Shown in pieces: positions 34,653 to 43,154 of a stretch of DNA of 64,000 bases. The position numbers and the translations under genes are program-made. The notes under the pieces are model-generated. The model saw only the letters and a program-made list of their open reading frames with translations. It searched no databases and was not told where the DNA came from. Every line of letters starts with the position of its first letter. Position 1 is the first letter of the stretch. Source of the stretch: Pseudonocardia sp. 73-21 (GTDB lineage Bacteria > Actinomycetota > Actinomycetes > Mycobacteriales > Pseudonocardiaceae); NCBI RefSeq assembly GCF_001899645.1, contig NZ_MKVV01000040.1, positions 1,901 through 65,900 of the forward strand, read 5' to 3'.

Positions 34653-35285
34653 TCAGGGGGCGCCGAGCACGGCCCGGTCGGCGTCGGTCCACTCCGCCGA
34701 GCGCCCCTGGGTGGCGCAGAACATCGACCAGGTCAGGAGCGGGCCCGTCGGGCGGGGTGGACGCGCCCAGTACCCGATCGACGGGTTGTGCCGCCACGCC
34801 CCGGTGCCCGGCCCCTTCACCATCACGAGCTCACCCGCGCTCTCCAACCGGCGGAGCGCGCTCCCGAACCGGGCGGTCGACGCCGACGCCTGCCCGCGGC
34901 GCGCCCCGAGCAGGACGTGCCCCCGCTCCCGCACGTGCGCGACGAACAGGTCCGGCCGCGCGAGCCGGAACCGGTACTCGACCACCCCGTACTCGACGAA
35001 CGGCTCACCGGCGTTGACGCAGGCCAGCAGCGGCTCGAGCAGCTCGTCGGTGGCGGCGGCCTCGGAGCCCACGCCGGGACGCGGCGCGGCGGGCGCGCGG
35101 GCGCCCGTCGCGCGCGCCGTCGGGGCGACGCGGCCCGACGGCACCTCGGGGGGCGCGACGGACCACGTGTGCGTGCCGGCGCCGTCGTGCTCGCCGGTGC
35201 AGGTGTACTCGACCGCGCCGTCGGGCCGGCGCCGAGGTGGCCGGACGTCGTCGAACGAGAAGCACCGGGGGCAGGTGATGATCAA
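34653..35285 (-). CDS. Uncharacterised protein with N-terminal CxxC, 210 aa
   Basis: I do not recognise this protein. The start ITCPRCFSFDDVRPPRRRPD and a later cysteine in YTCTGEHDGAGTHTW suggest a small zinc- or ligand-binding head. An alanine/proline linker follows, then a C-terminal region of about 110 residues with EPFVEYGVVEYRFRLARPD and AWRHNPSIGYWARPPRPTGP. No membrane segment is seen. It is monocistronic, converging on paaE. The tryptophan-rich end (LLTWSMFCATQ) could be a recognition module. Confidence 0.65.
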   Translation of the reverse strand: MIITCPRCFSFDDVRPPRRRPDGAVEYTCTGEHDGAGTHTWSVAPPEVPSGRVAPTARATGARAPAAPRPGVGSEAAATDELLEPLLACVNAGEPFVEYGVVEYRFRLARPDLFVAHVRERGHVLLGARRGQASASTARFGSALRRLESAGELVMVKGPGTGAWRHNPSIGYWARPPRPTGPLLTWSMFCATQGRSAEWTDADRAVLGAP

Positions 35286-35333
35286 CGGAGGGACCTCGCT
35301 GGACTCACGTGCCCGAGCCTAGCCTCGACCGGG

Positions 35334-35756
35334 TCAGCCGGCGTCGGCCCACAGCTCCAGGGCGATGTTGTCCGGGTCGCGGAACTCCAGCAGGCAGCCC
35401 AGCCCGATGTCCTTCACGCCGGCGTGGGCGACACCCAGCTCGTCGAGGCGCGCGGCCGCGGCGTCGAGGTCCGCGCGCGAGGGCAGCTTGAAGGCCACGT
35501 GGTCGAGGCCGGCGCGGTTCTCGGTGAAGGTGTCGGCGGCGGGGGCTACCGGCCGGAGCCCGAAGAACCCGCCGGGCACCTCGTAGACGACGCCGCCGAA
35601 GAGCCACCACAGCTCCTCGCGGGTGGCGTCGTCGGCGTCGGCGGGAAGCTCGAACGCGACGGGCAGGCCGAGGACGTCGTCGTAGAACCGGCGCGACCGC
35701 GCGATGTCGGTGACGGTGAGCCGGACGTGGGAGAAGCCGGTGACGGGAAGCGACAT
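35334..35756 (-). CDS. VOC-superfamily (glyoxalase-like) protein
   Basis: A 140-aa single-module-pair VOC protein: GFSHVRLTVTDIARSRRFYD opens module one with its histidine, LDHVAFKLPSRADLDAAAAR opens module two, and PDNIALELWAD ends with the metal-ligand glutamate. Start 35756 matches the family; upstream ATGs at 35774 and 35792 would only add a polar lead. It lies on the same strand as the diol/2-hydroxyacid operon, about 100 nt after its last gene, and may be its final member. Substrate unknown. Confidence 0.8.
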   Translation of the reverse strand: MSLPVTGFSHVRLTVTDIARSRRFYDDVLGLPVAFELPADADDATREELWWLFGGVVYEVPGGFFGLRPVAPAADTFTENRAGLDHVAFKLPSRADLDAAAARLDELGVAHAGVKDIGLGCLLEFRDPDNIALELWADAG

Positions 35757-35827
35757 GATCGAAGTCTCTCCCATCGACGCGCCGGCGCACACCCACCACT
35801 TGGTGAGGGTGCGCCGGCGCGGCGATG

Positions 35828-35870
35828 CTCAGAGGGCCGGGGGCTCAGAGGGCCGGCGGCTCAGAGGGCA
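35828..35870. repeat. Triplicated 15-16-bp segment containing the GMC stop codon
   Basis: GCTCAGAGGGC is repeated three times at about 15-16-bp spacing. On the reverse strand each copy reads GCCCTCTGA, that is, the last codons and stop of the GMC gene, followed by two further copies of the same stop-containing segment downstream. Confidence 0.85.
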
Positions 35871-37564
35871 GGGGCCAGGGCGTTGGACGGGGTGGTCGAC
35901 TGCGCGACGATCTCGGCGAAGTTCTGCTTGATGTACTCCGCCGCGCGGGTCGACATGGCGCCGATGGTGCTGGTCGGGTTGACCGCGCCACCGGTGGTCA
36001 TCGCGGCCCCGTCGGCGATGAACAGGTTCGGCACCTCCCACGCCTGGTTGTAGCGGTTGACCGTCGAGTCCTCCGGCGTGTTGCCCATCCGCGCGGTGCC
36101 CATCAGATGCCAGCCCGGGGGCGGCGAGAGGACGCCGGTGTGGTTGGTCTCGCGGGCCCCGAGGGCGTCGGCGACCTCGGTGATGCGCTCGACGCCGAAG
36201 TCGCACAGGCGCCGGTCGTTCTCCGAGACGTTGAACTCGACGTGGGCGGCGGGCAGCCCGCTGGAGTCGGTGACGCTGCGGTCGAGCGTGACCCGGTTCT
36301 CCCTGATCGGCAGGTCCTCGCCGAACATGAACACCAGCAGGTGGTAGGCGAAGTGGGAGTCGAAGAACGCCCGGTGGTCCTGGCCCCACGGCGCGACCGC
36401 GGCGGTGTGCGTGCCCATCGCGGTGTACGCCGAGCCGAAGCTGCGCCCGACCTGCATCATCAGGCCGTTGACGAACCCCCGGCTGGTGTCGGTGTGGTAG
36501 AACTCCTGGCAGGCCAGGGGCGCGCCGAAGGCCCCCTTGAAGCCCTCGATCGGGTCGTCGAACCAGCAGTCCACGAACGCGAACGAGTGGTGCATCAGGT
36601 GCGTGCCCACCAGGCCGTTGGCGTTGGCCAGCCCGTCGGGGTGACCCTTCTGCTCCGACATCAGCAGCAGCCGCGGCGTGCCGATCCCGCTCGCGGCCAC
36701 CACCACGATCTTGGCGCCGACGAAGTGGCTCTCGCCGGTGATCCGGTCGATGTACTCCGCGCCCGTCGCCTTGCCGCCCTTCGCCTCGACGCGGGAGACG
36801 CGGGCGTTGATGCGCAGGTCCAGGCCGTTCGCCAGCGCCTTGGGCAGCAGGGCGACGTCCATCCCGGCGAGCGAGCCGCGGGGGCAGCCGCACAGGCAGT
36901 TGCCGCAGTTGTTGCAGGGCAGCCGGCCGTCCTTGGCCTCGGTGAGGATGCCGTTGTCGCTGGGCCACCAGTGCCAGCCGAGCTTGTCCAGGCCGCTGGC
37001 GAACTTCATCCCGAGCTTGCCCGGGGGCACCGGCTGCTGGCGGGGCGCGCCGGGGCGGTCGGGGTAGGACGGGTCGCCGTGCACGCCGGAGATGCCGACC
37101 TCGGCGTCGTTGATGTCGTAGTACGGCGCGAGCTCCTCGTAGCTGATCGGCCAGTCGATGTTGCCGGCCATGTTGCCCAGCTCGGTGCCCTTGCGGAAGT
37201 CGATGGGCTTCAGCCGCGGCCAGTGCGCGGCGTAGCGCAGGGTGCTGCCGCCGACCGCGTTCATCAGGTAGGGCGTGGTGAACCCGGTGACCGGGTAGTC
37301 CTCGGGGCCCTGGCGCACGTTGGGGTCATACGACCAGCCCCGGTTGCGCTCGATGTCGAACTCCTGGTGGTGGTGCGCGTACTCGGTGGGGTGGATCCAG
37401 TCGCCCTGCTCCAGCATGGTGACCTTGAACCCGGCCGCGCACAGACGGTTGGCCATGGCCGAGCCGCTCATGCCCGAGCCGATGATCAGGACGTCGGCCT
37501 CTTCGCCGCGCGTGCCGTTGGTGCCGTTGCGGCCGGTGTGGCCGTTCGTGTTCCACCCGCTCAT
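35861..37564 (-). CDS. GMC-family FAD-dependent alcohol oxidoreductase
   Basis: A 567-aa glucose-methanol-choline oxidoreductase of the gluconate-2-dehydrogenase/fructose-dehydrogenase branch. The FAD motif VLIIGSGMSGSAMANRLCAA is at residues 25-44. A cysteine-rich PCNNCGNCLCGCPRGS segment near residue 220 may hold an Fe-S cluster. The catalytic region shows PPPGWHLMGTARMGNTPEDS and NPTSTIGAMSTRAAEYI. The neighbouring subunit-3-like protein is its expected partner. Context suggests oxidation of a 1,2-diol's primary alcohol to a 2-hydroxyaldehyde, comparable to MpdB of Mycobacterium austroafricanum, but this is inferred. Confidence 0.9.
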   Translation of the reverse strand: MSGWNTNGHTGRNGTNGTRGEEADVLIIGSGMSGSAMANRLCAAGFKVTMLEQGDWIHPTEYAHHHQEFDIERNRGWSYDPNVRQGPEDYPVTGFTTPYLMNAVGGSTLRYAAHWPRLKPIDFRKGTELGNMAGNIDWPISYEELAPYYDINDAEVGISGVHGDPSYPDRPGAPRQQPVPPGKLGMKFASGLDKLGWHWWPSDNGILTEAKDGRLPCNNCGNCLCGCPRGSLAGMDVALLPKALANGLDLRINARVSRVEAKGGKATGAEYIDRITGESHFVGAKIVVVAASGIGTPRLLLMSEQKGHPDGLANANGLVGTHLMHHSFAFVDCWFDDPIEGFKGAFGAPLACQEFYHTDTSRGFVNGLMMQVGRSFGSAYTAMGTHTAAVAPWGQDHRAFFDSHFAYHLLVFMFGEDLPIRENRVTLDRSVTDSSGLPAAHVEFNVSENDRRLCDFGVERITEVADALGARETNHTGVLSPPPGWHLMGTARMGNTPEDSTVNRYNQAWEVPNLFIADGAAMTTGGAVNPTSTIGAMSTRAAEYIKQNFAEIVAQSTTPSNALAPAL

Positions 37565-37638
37565 CGCACTGCCTCGCTTCGCTCGGTCGACGCTGCGCGA
37601 CGGCGCTGTGCCGACGATTCGCTCGCACGCTCGCTCAT
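37561..37638 (-). CDS. 25-aa bridging ORF between subunit-3-like and GMC genes
   Basis: The spacer between the two genes is open from an ATG overlapping the upstream stop (ATGA) to a TGA overlapping the GMC start (ATGA). The product would be Ser/Glu/Arg-rich (ending STERSEAVR). It probably serves to carry ribosomes across the spacer rather than as a functional peptide. The DNA contains CCTCGCTTCGCTCGG (37572-37586), repeated at 41260-41274. Confidence 0.4.
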   Translation of the reverse strand: MSERASESSAQRRRAASTERSEAVR

Positions 37639-38285
37639 GACTGCACCCCGTACTCGTCGGCGATGTCGGTGGGCATGGAGACGAAGCGGACGTCCTCGGT
37701 GGCGATGAACGTGCCCCGCTTCGGGAACTCCTTGTCCGGCCACGGCTCGACGTCGTAGCCGTAGGGCAGCGGCGGGCCGTGGTAGTCGCGGCCGGCCGGC
37801 AGGTTCTTCCGGATCGCCGCGGTGACCTCGGCGCGGGCGTAGTAGCCGTAGTAGACCAGCGACCGCAGCTGCTCGAAGAACGTGGCGTCGTCCTCCGCGC
37901 CCTTCTCCAGCGCCGTCAGCGCCGCGATCTGCTGCGACGGCACGGCGTCGAGGAACGCCGGGCCGAGCCGGTTGAGCTGGTCCTTGAACGGGTGCTCGGC
38001 CGCGAGCGGGTAGTACTTCACCTCGTGGCTCGCCGGCGTCACGTAGCGGGCGACGAACTCGACGATCTCCACCTCGCTCGGCGCGGGGAAGCCGCGGCCC
38101 GGCGGGATGATCAGGTCGGCCGCGGTGTCGATCACCGCGCGCTGCTGCTCCGTGAAGCGCACGGGGGGCGAGTAGCCGCCCACCCGCGCCTTCTGCGCCG
38201 CCCAGCCCGCACGCGGGTCGGGTTCGGTCGCCTTCGTGCCCATCGGTTCGGGGGCGTGCAGGACGCCGTTGCTCGTGGTGGTCAT
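37635..38285 (-). CDS. Gluconate 2-dehydrogenase subunit 3 family protein
   Basis: A 216-aa protein of the small gamma-subunit family that accompanies membrane or soluble GMC dehydrogenases. Conserved features are VIDTAADLIIPPGRGFPAPS, FLDAVPSQQIAALTALEKGA and LVYYGYYARAEVTAAI. Unlike many family members it has no Tat signal, so the pair is probably cytoplasmic. It lies between the aldehyde dehydrogenase and GMC genes, an order reminiscent of the mpdC-orf-mpdB arrangement. Confidence 0.88.
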   Translation of the reverse strand: MTTTSNGVLHAPEPMGTKATEPDPRAGWAAQKARVGGYSPPVRFTEQQRAVIDTAADLIIPPGRGFPAPSEVEIVEFVARYVTPASHEVKYYPLAAEHPFKDQLNRLGPAFLDAVPSQQIAALTALEKGAEDDATFFEQLRSLVYYGYYARAEVTAAIRKNLPAGRDYHGPPLPYGYDVEPWPDKEFPKRGTFIATEDVRFVSMPTDIADEYGVQS

Positions 38286-38316
38286 CGTTGCCCTCCTCGT
38301 GGTGGTGGCGTGCGGG

Positions 38317-39840
38317 TCAGAGCGGGGCGCCTGCCCAGTCGGCGCTCGCCCGCGGGGAGTCGTCGAGGTTGACGCTGACGTGCTTGACCTGGGTGTAGCT
38401 CGCGATCGACTCCAGGCCCTCCTCCCGGCCGGTGCCGCTCTGCTTGTAACCGCCGTGCGGGGCCATCGGCAGCTCGCCGAACCAGTCGTTGACCATGACG
38501 CCGCCGACCTGGAGCCGCCGTGCCGTGGACAGCGCGCGGGTGATGTCGGAGCACCAGATCGCCGCGAACAGGCCGAAGTCCGAGTCGTTGGCCGCGGCCA
38601 CCAGCTCGTCCTCGTCGGACCACGTGAACACCGACAGCACCGGGCCGAAGATCTCCTCGCGGGCGATGCGGTCGCTCGGTGAGACGTCGGTGAACACGGT
38701 GGGCTCGACGAAGTAGCCGTCGACGTCGGTGCCGGCCGGGCGCCCGCCGCCGTAGAACAGCGTCGCCTCCCGCTTGCCGATCTCGATGTAGGAGCGCACG
38801 CGGTCGAACTGCTTCTTCGACACCAGCGGGCCCATCTGGACGCCCTCGTCGAACGGGTCGCCGATCCGCGCCACCCGCAGCCGCTCCACGAGCCGGGCGA
38901 GGAACTCGTCGGCGATGTCGCGGTGCAGGAACAGGCGGGTGCCGGCCACGCAGACCTGGCCGGCGTGCGAGCAGAAGCCCTGGACCGCGCCCTCGACGGC
39001 GTCGTCGAGGCGGGCGTCGGGGAACACGATGGTCGGGCTCTTGCCGCCGAGCTCCAGGTTGACCTGGGCGATGTGCTCGGCGCCCAGCTTCGCCACCGTC
39101 TTCCCGGTCTCGGTGGACCCGGTGAAGGTGATGCCCATGACGTCCGGGTGCGCGGCGAGCGCGGCCCCGGCCTCGGCGCCGTAGCCGGTGACGACGTTGA
39201 ACACCCCGTCCGGGAACCCGGCCTCGGCCACCAGCTCGGCGTACTTCAACGCGGAGAGCGAGGTGTCCTCCGCCGGCTTGACGACGCAGGTGTTGCCCAG
39301 CGCCAGCGCCGGGGCGGTGGAGCGCACGAGGATCAGCAGCGGGTAGTTCCACGGCACGATGTGCGCGGTCACGCCCAGCGGCTCCAGCAGGGTGAACGCG
39401 AGCTTGTTGCCGGGCACCTCGATGGTGCGCCCGCCGACCTTGTCGGCCAGGCCCGCCCAGTACTCCAGCCACAGCGGGATCGCCCCGACCAGCTCGCGGG
39501 CCTTGTCCAGGTAGTGCCCGGAGTCCAGCGCCTCGAGCTGCGCGAGCTCCTCGGCGTGCTCGGTGACCAGACCGGCGAGCGTGCGCAGCAGGCCCGCTCG
39601 GGTGATCGCGTCGGTGAACTGCCACTCGACGGCGACGCGCTTCGCGGCGGCAACCGCGCGGTCGACGTCGGAGGCGTCGGCGCGGGGCACGGCGGCGATG
39701 GTGCGGCCGGTGGCCGGGTCGACGGTGGCGAACGTGACGCCGGCGCTCGCCGGGCCCCACCGTCCGTCGATGAACATCTGCGCGTGGTCGACGCGGCGGG
39801 TGGCCTGGTCGAAGGTCATCGGTTGCTCGATGGTCGTCAT
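38317..39840 (-). CDS. Aldehyde dehydrogenase family protein
   Basis: A 507-aa NAD(P)-dependent aldehyde dehydrogenase. Motifs: HIVPWNYPLLILVRSTAPAL, ITFTGSTETGKTVAKLG (cofactor loop), the catalytic Glu in LELGGKSPTIVFPD, the nucleophile in SHAGQVCVAGTRLFLHRD, and EEIFGPVLSVFTW. The ATG overlaps the CoA-ligase stop. In this operon it would oxidise the GMC product, a 2-hydroxyaldehyde, to the 2-hydroxyacid (MpdC-like role); this is inference from order and family. Confidence 0.93.
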   Translation of the reverse strand: MTTIEQPMTFDQATRRVDHAQMFIDGRWGPASAGVTFATVDPATGRTIAAVPRADASDVDRAVAAAKRVAVEWQFTDAITRAGLLRTLAGLVTEHAEELAQLEALDSGHYLDKARELVGAIPLWLEYWAGLADKVGGRTIEVPGNKLAFTLLEPLGVTAHIVPWNYPLLILVRSTAPALALGNTCVVKPAEDTSLSALKYAELVAEAGFPDGVFNVVTGYGAEAGAALAAHPDVMGITFTGSTETGKTVAKLGAEHIAQVNLELGGKSPTIVFPDARLDDAVEGAVQGFCSHAGQVCVAGTRLFLHRDIADEFLARLVERLRVARIGDPFDEGVQMGPLVSKKQFDRVRSYIEIGKREATLFYGGGRPAGTDVDGYFVEPTVFTDVSPSDRIAREEIFGPVLSVFTWSDEDELVAAANDSDFGLFAAIWCSDITRALSTARRLQVGGVMVNDWFGELPMAPHGGYKQSGTGREEGLESIASYTQVKHVSVNLDDSPRASADWAGAPL

Positions 39841-41252
39841 CGGCCCTCCAGGGGTCGGGAACGGGTGTGGGCGCGTTCGTCGATCACGCGGCGGGCCTTG
39901 TGCTCGGCGCGTTCGAAGGTGTTCGGGTCGACCGACTCGAAGGTGACGCGCACCCCGAGCAGGGACTGCAGGCCCTCGGCGCCGGCGCGTTCGAACTCGG
40001 CGCGGGCGCCGTCGCGCCGGTCGGTCTCGGCGCGGACCACCATCTCGTCCATCGAGCCGGTGCGGGTGACCACGATCCGGTGCTCGCCCGCGTAGCCGGG
40101 CACGCCGCGCAGGAAGTTGTCGACCTCGGTCGGGTACACGTTCTCGCCGCGGATGTGGATCATGTCGTCGATCCGCCCGTACACGCCGCGGGGCAGCTTC
40201 GGGTAGGTGCGGCCGCAGCCGTTGGTCTCCATCGTCCAGCGCGTGAGGTCGTTGGACGCCAGCCGGATCATCGGCTGCGACGTGCGTTCGAGATGGGTGT
40301 AGACCGGGGTGCCCTCGCCGCCGTAGGGCACGGTGCGGAACGTGTCCGGGTCGCACACCTCGTGCCAGACGATGTCCTGCCACAGCAGCATCCCGTCAGG
40401 GCTGCCCTCGGTGGCCGACGCCGACATGAACGGCGTCATCTCGGCCATCGTCCCGCAGTCGACGACGCGGGCCCCGAACGCCGAGGAGATCGCGTCGCGC
40501 ACCGCGGGCACCGACGCCCCGGGCTCGCCGGAGAAGAACATGATGTCGATGCCGAACTCGCGCGGGTCGATCTTCTCCTGCTCGGCCACCTCGGCCAGGC
40601 GCAGCGCGTAGGACGGCGTGGCGTAGAAGGCGCGCGGCTTCGTGCGGGCGAGCCAGGTGACGGCGCGGGCGGTCATGCCCTTCGCCCCGGCCCCGAACGG
40701 CAGCACCCGGCAGCCCAGCCGCTCGGCGCCGCTCATCGCGCCCCACGAGCCGAGGTACAGGCTGAACAGCGCCGCGACGAACACGGTGTCGCCGGGCCGC
40801 ACGCCCATCCCCCACAGGATGCGGGCATGGTTGTCGGCGATCACCTGCCAGTCGTCGCGGCCCAGCGCGAACGCCGTCGGCATGCCGGTGGTGCCCGACG
40901 TACCGTGGATGTGGTGGATCTGCGACTCGTCGACGCAGAGGTAGTCGCCGAAAGGCGGCGCGTCGTTCTGGGACTGCCGCATCTCCGCCTTGGTCACGAC
41001 CGGCACCTGCTCGAACGCCTCGAACGAGGTGATGTCGGCGGGTTTGACGTCGGCCGCGTCCCACTTGCGCCGGTAGAACGGCGCGGTGGCGTAGGCGTAC
41101 TCCATCACCTCGCGCAGGCGCACGAGCACCGCGGCGTCGCGCTCCTCGGGGTCCATGGTCTCGCGGTGCGGGAACCAGTAGGGCGAGTCGGGGTCGGGAA
41201 GGTAGCTCTGGTCGTACCGGGCGGGGAACCGCCACTCCTCCATGTCAGGCAC
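39837..41252 (-). CDS. Adenylate-forming acyl-CoA ligase (PaaK-like)
   Basis: A 471-aa relative of phenylacetate-CoA ligase. It has the P-loop HIHGTSGTTGMPTAFALGRD, IMFFSGEPGASVPAVRDAI, VDCGTMAEMTPFMSASA and the hinge GRIDDMIHIRGENVYPTEVD. It differs clearly from the paaK copy at 24316-25665, so a different acid is expected. Start GTG 41252 is favoured because GAGGAG lies five bases upstream; GTG 41258 abuts that site. Between a 2-hydroxyacyl-CoA-lyase-like gene and an aldehyde dehydrogenase, it probably activates a 2-hydroxyacid to its CoA ester. Confidence 0.85.
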   Translation of the reverse strand: MPDMEEWRFPARYDQSYLPDPDSPYWFPHRETMDPEERDAAVLVRLREVMEYAYATAPFYRRKWDAADVKPADITSFEAFEQVPVVTKAEMRQSQNDAPPFGDYLCVDESQIHHIHGTSGTTGMPTAFALGRDDWQVIADNHARILWGMGVRPGDTVFVAALFSLYLGSWGAMSGAERLGCRVLPFGAGAKGMTARAVTWLARTKPRAFYATPSYALRLAEVAEQEKIDPREFGIDIMFFSGEPGASVPAVRDAISSAFGARVVDCGTMAEMTPFMSASATEGSPDGMLLWQDIVWHEVCDPDTFRTVPYGGEGTPVYTHLERTSQPMIRLASNDLTRWTMETNGCGRTYPKLPRGVYGRIDDMIHIRGENVYPTEVDNFLRGVPGYAGEHRIVVTRTGSMDEMVVRAETDRRDGARAEFERAGAEGLQSLLGVRVTFESVDPNTFERAEHKARRVIDERAHTRSRPLEGR

Positions 41253-41280
41253 AGTCACTCCTCGCTTCGCTCGGCCGTGC

Positions 41281-41312
41281 GCGGAAATCGGTGCCCCGGC
41301 ACCGATTTCCGC
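41281..41312. repeat. Perfect 15-bp-stem hairpin between lyase and CoA-ligase genes
   Basis: GCGGAAATCGGTGCC and its exact complement are separated by 2 nt, directly after the lyase stop codon and 29 nt before the ligase start. It could attenuate read-through or stabilise the upstream message. A 23-aa ORF (41245-41316) runs through it, overlapping both flanking genes. Confidence 0.8.
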
Positions 41313-43028
41313 TCACGAGCGCCTCCGCTCGATCTCGGCGTCGTTCCAGGGCGTCAGGGCCTGGTACTCGGGCACGAACCCGAGGCCCTTGCCGGCGTCC
41401 GGCGACGGTGCGTCCTGGGTGGTCACCACGTCGACCACGGCGGGAGCGTTGGCCAGCGCCCGCTTCAGCGCCCCCTCCAGCTCGGCCGGGTCCGTGACGC
41501 GTTCGCCGTGCGCGCCGAGGCTCCGCGCCAGCGCGGCGTAGTCGGAGTCGGCGAGCTCGGTGCCCACGACCAGGCCGTAGTTCTCCTGCTGGTCGTAACG
41601 CTCGATGTTCCAGGCGCGGTTGTTGGACACGACCACGACGACCTTCGCGCCGTGCCGCGCGGCGGTGTCGATGTCGGTGGCCGTGATGCCGAACGCGCCG
41701 TCGCCGGTGACGGCCACGACGGGCCGCTCCGGGTAGGCCAGCGCCGCGGCGATGCCGAACGGCGTCGCGACCCCGAGGCAGCCGAACGCGCCGGCGTCGA
41801 GGTAGCGGGCGGCCCGGGTGATGCCGAGGCGGGCGAAGCTCAGCAGGTCGCCACCGTCGGCGATCATCACGGCGTCGTCGAGGGCGAGGGCGTCCAGGGC
41901 GGCGAAGATGCGGTTGGGGTGCATGCGGCCGTCGTCGCCCGCGGGGGCGTCGGCCATGGCCGTGCGGTAGTCGGCGGAGCGCTTGCGGTGCTTGGTGCGC
42001 AGCTCGTCGCGCCAGGCTGTGTCGGGGGTGTGCCCGTCCAGCGCGGCCGCGAGCGCGGTGAGCGTGGCCGCGGGATCGGCGAGGATCTCCACCTCGCCGC
42101 GGCGGTTGTCGATCAGCTCGCTCGCGGTGTCGGCGATCCGCACCACCTTCGCGTTCCTGAACACGGCCGGGGAGCCGAAGGCGAGCTGGAAGTCCAGCTG
42201 GCGCCCGACGGTGATCAGCAGGTCGGTGTCGCGCATGACCGCCGAGCGCGCCGAGCCGACCCCGGCGGGGTGGTCGTCGGGCACCAGGCCGCGGCTCTCC
42301 TGCGTGTCGAGGTAGGCGGCGCCGCTCGCGTCGAGGAAGCGGACGAGCTCCGCACCGTCCCCGACCCGCGCACCCCGGCCGCTGATCACGGCGGGCCGCT
42401 TCGCCGCGCGGACCAGCTCGGCGACGGCCGCCACGTCGTCGGGGTGGGGCTGCGGGCGGCGGCGGGGCTTGGCCCGCAGGTGCTCCACGGTGACCAGCGC
42501 CGGCGGCACCTGCTCGCGCAGCACGTCGGTGGGGATCTCGACGTAGACGGGGCCGGGCTCGCCGCGGTCGCCCGCGGCCCGGGCCCACGCCTCGTCCATC
42601 TCGCGCAGCACCTGGTCGGCGACGCGCAGCGTGCGCGAGAGCCGGGTGACCGGCGCGAGGATCGCGGTGTGCGGGATGTCCTGCAGCGGGCCCATGTTGG
42701 CCTGCGCCCGCGGCGGGCAACCGCCGAACACGAGCACCGGGATCCGGCTGATCGACGCGTTGGCCACCGCGGTCACGGTGTTGGTGACACCGGGGCCCGC
42801 CGTGACGAGCGCGACGCCGGTCTCCCCCGTCAGCTCGGAGTGGGCGTGGGCCATGTGCACCGCGGAGCCCTCGTCGCGGACGTCGACGATGCGGACGCCG
42901 AGCCGCGCGAGCTGGTCCCAGACGGGCTGGATGTGGCCGCCCTGCAGACCGAAGACCCGGTCCACCCCGTGGTCGCGCAGGAAGCGCGCGACCAGCTCCG
43001 CGACGACGACGGGAGCCTGTTCCGACAT
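41313..43028 (-). CDS. Thiamine-diphosphate-dependent lyase/decarboxylase, 2-hydroxyacyl-CoA-lyase-like
   Basis: A 571-aa three-domain ThDP enzyme. The PYR domain has [15 protein letters not shown] and [14 protein letters not shown] with the catalytic Glu near residue 48. The middle domain has [17 protein letters not shown]. The PP domain binds ThDP-Mg through [20 protein letters not shown] and [18 protein letters not shown] (about residues 440-480). ATG 43028 follows GAGGAGGG. Generic annotation would be acetolactate synthase. The neighbours (CoA ligase, aldehyde and alcohol dehydrogenases) fit better with a 2-hydroxyacyl-CoA lyase releasing formyl-CoA; benzoylformate-type decarboxylation is the main alternative. 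Confidence 0.85.
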   Translation of the reverse strand: MSEQAPVVVAELVARFLRDHGVDRVFGLQGGHIQPVWDQLARLGVRIVDVRDEGSAVHMAHAHSELTGETGVALVTAGPGVTNTVTAVANASISRIPVLVFGGCPPRAQANMGPLQDIPHTAILAPVTRLSRTLRVADQVLREMDEAWARAAGDRGEPGPVYVEIPTDVLREQVPPALVTVEHLRAKPRRRPQPHPDDVAAVAELVRAAKRPAVISGRGARVGDGAELVRFLDASGAAYLDTQESRGLVPDDHPAGVGSARSAVMRDTDLLITVGRQLDFQLAFGSPAVFRNAKVVRIADTASELIDNRRGEVEILADPAATLTALAAALDGHTPDTAWRDELRTKHRKRSADYRTAMADAPAGDDGRMHPNRIFAALDALALDDAVMIADGGDLLSFARLGITRAARYLDAGAFGCLGVATPFGIAAALAYPERPVVAVTGDGAFGITATDIDTAARHGAKVVVVVSNNRAWNIERYDQQENYGLVVGTELADSDYAALARSLGAHGERVTDPAELEGALKRALANAPAVVDVVTTQDAPSPDAGKGLGFVPEYQALTPWNDAEIERRRS

Positions 43029-43054
43029 CCGATCCCTCCTCGGTGAGTGATCCA

Positions 43055-43102
43055 CACCACGTGGTGGCGCTCACCCGAGGGTGCCGCATTCTGAATTCAG
43101 AA
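43055..43102. promoter_or_regulatory. Two perfect palindromes in the GntR/lyase divergent region
   Basis: CACCACGTGGTG (43055-43066) and TTCTGAATTCAGAA (43089-43102) are perfect 12- and 14-bp palindromes, 22 bp apart, in the 126-bp gap between the divergent lyase operon and the GntR gene. The second is AT-rich and abuts a TTGACT hexamer on the reverse strand, suiting control of the lyase operon. Half-site spacing is typical for FCD-type GntR regulators. Confidence 0.65.
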
Positions 43103-43154
43103 GTCAACAGCTGGGGAGGAGTCGACCTCCTGCGGATCGCGATAGCGTGTTCGG

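Noticed and set aside
41313-43028. Acetolactate synthase for branched-chain amino acid synthesis
   Set aside because: There is no small regulatory subunit, ilvC or other ilv gene nearby, and the operon consists of catabolic oxidoreductases and a CoA ligase.
39867-43046. Open frame of 1,059 codons on the forward strand
   Set aside because: Antisense to the CoA-ligase and lyase genes, which show full family motifs on the other strand. No domain is recognisable in the long frame.
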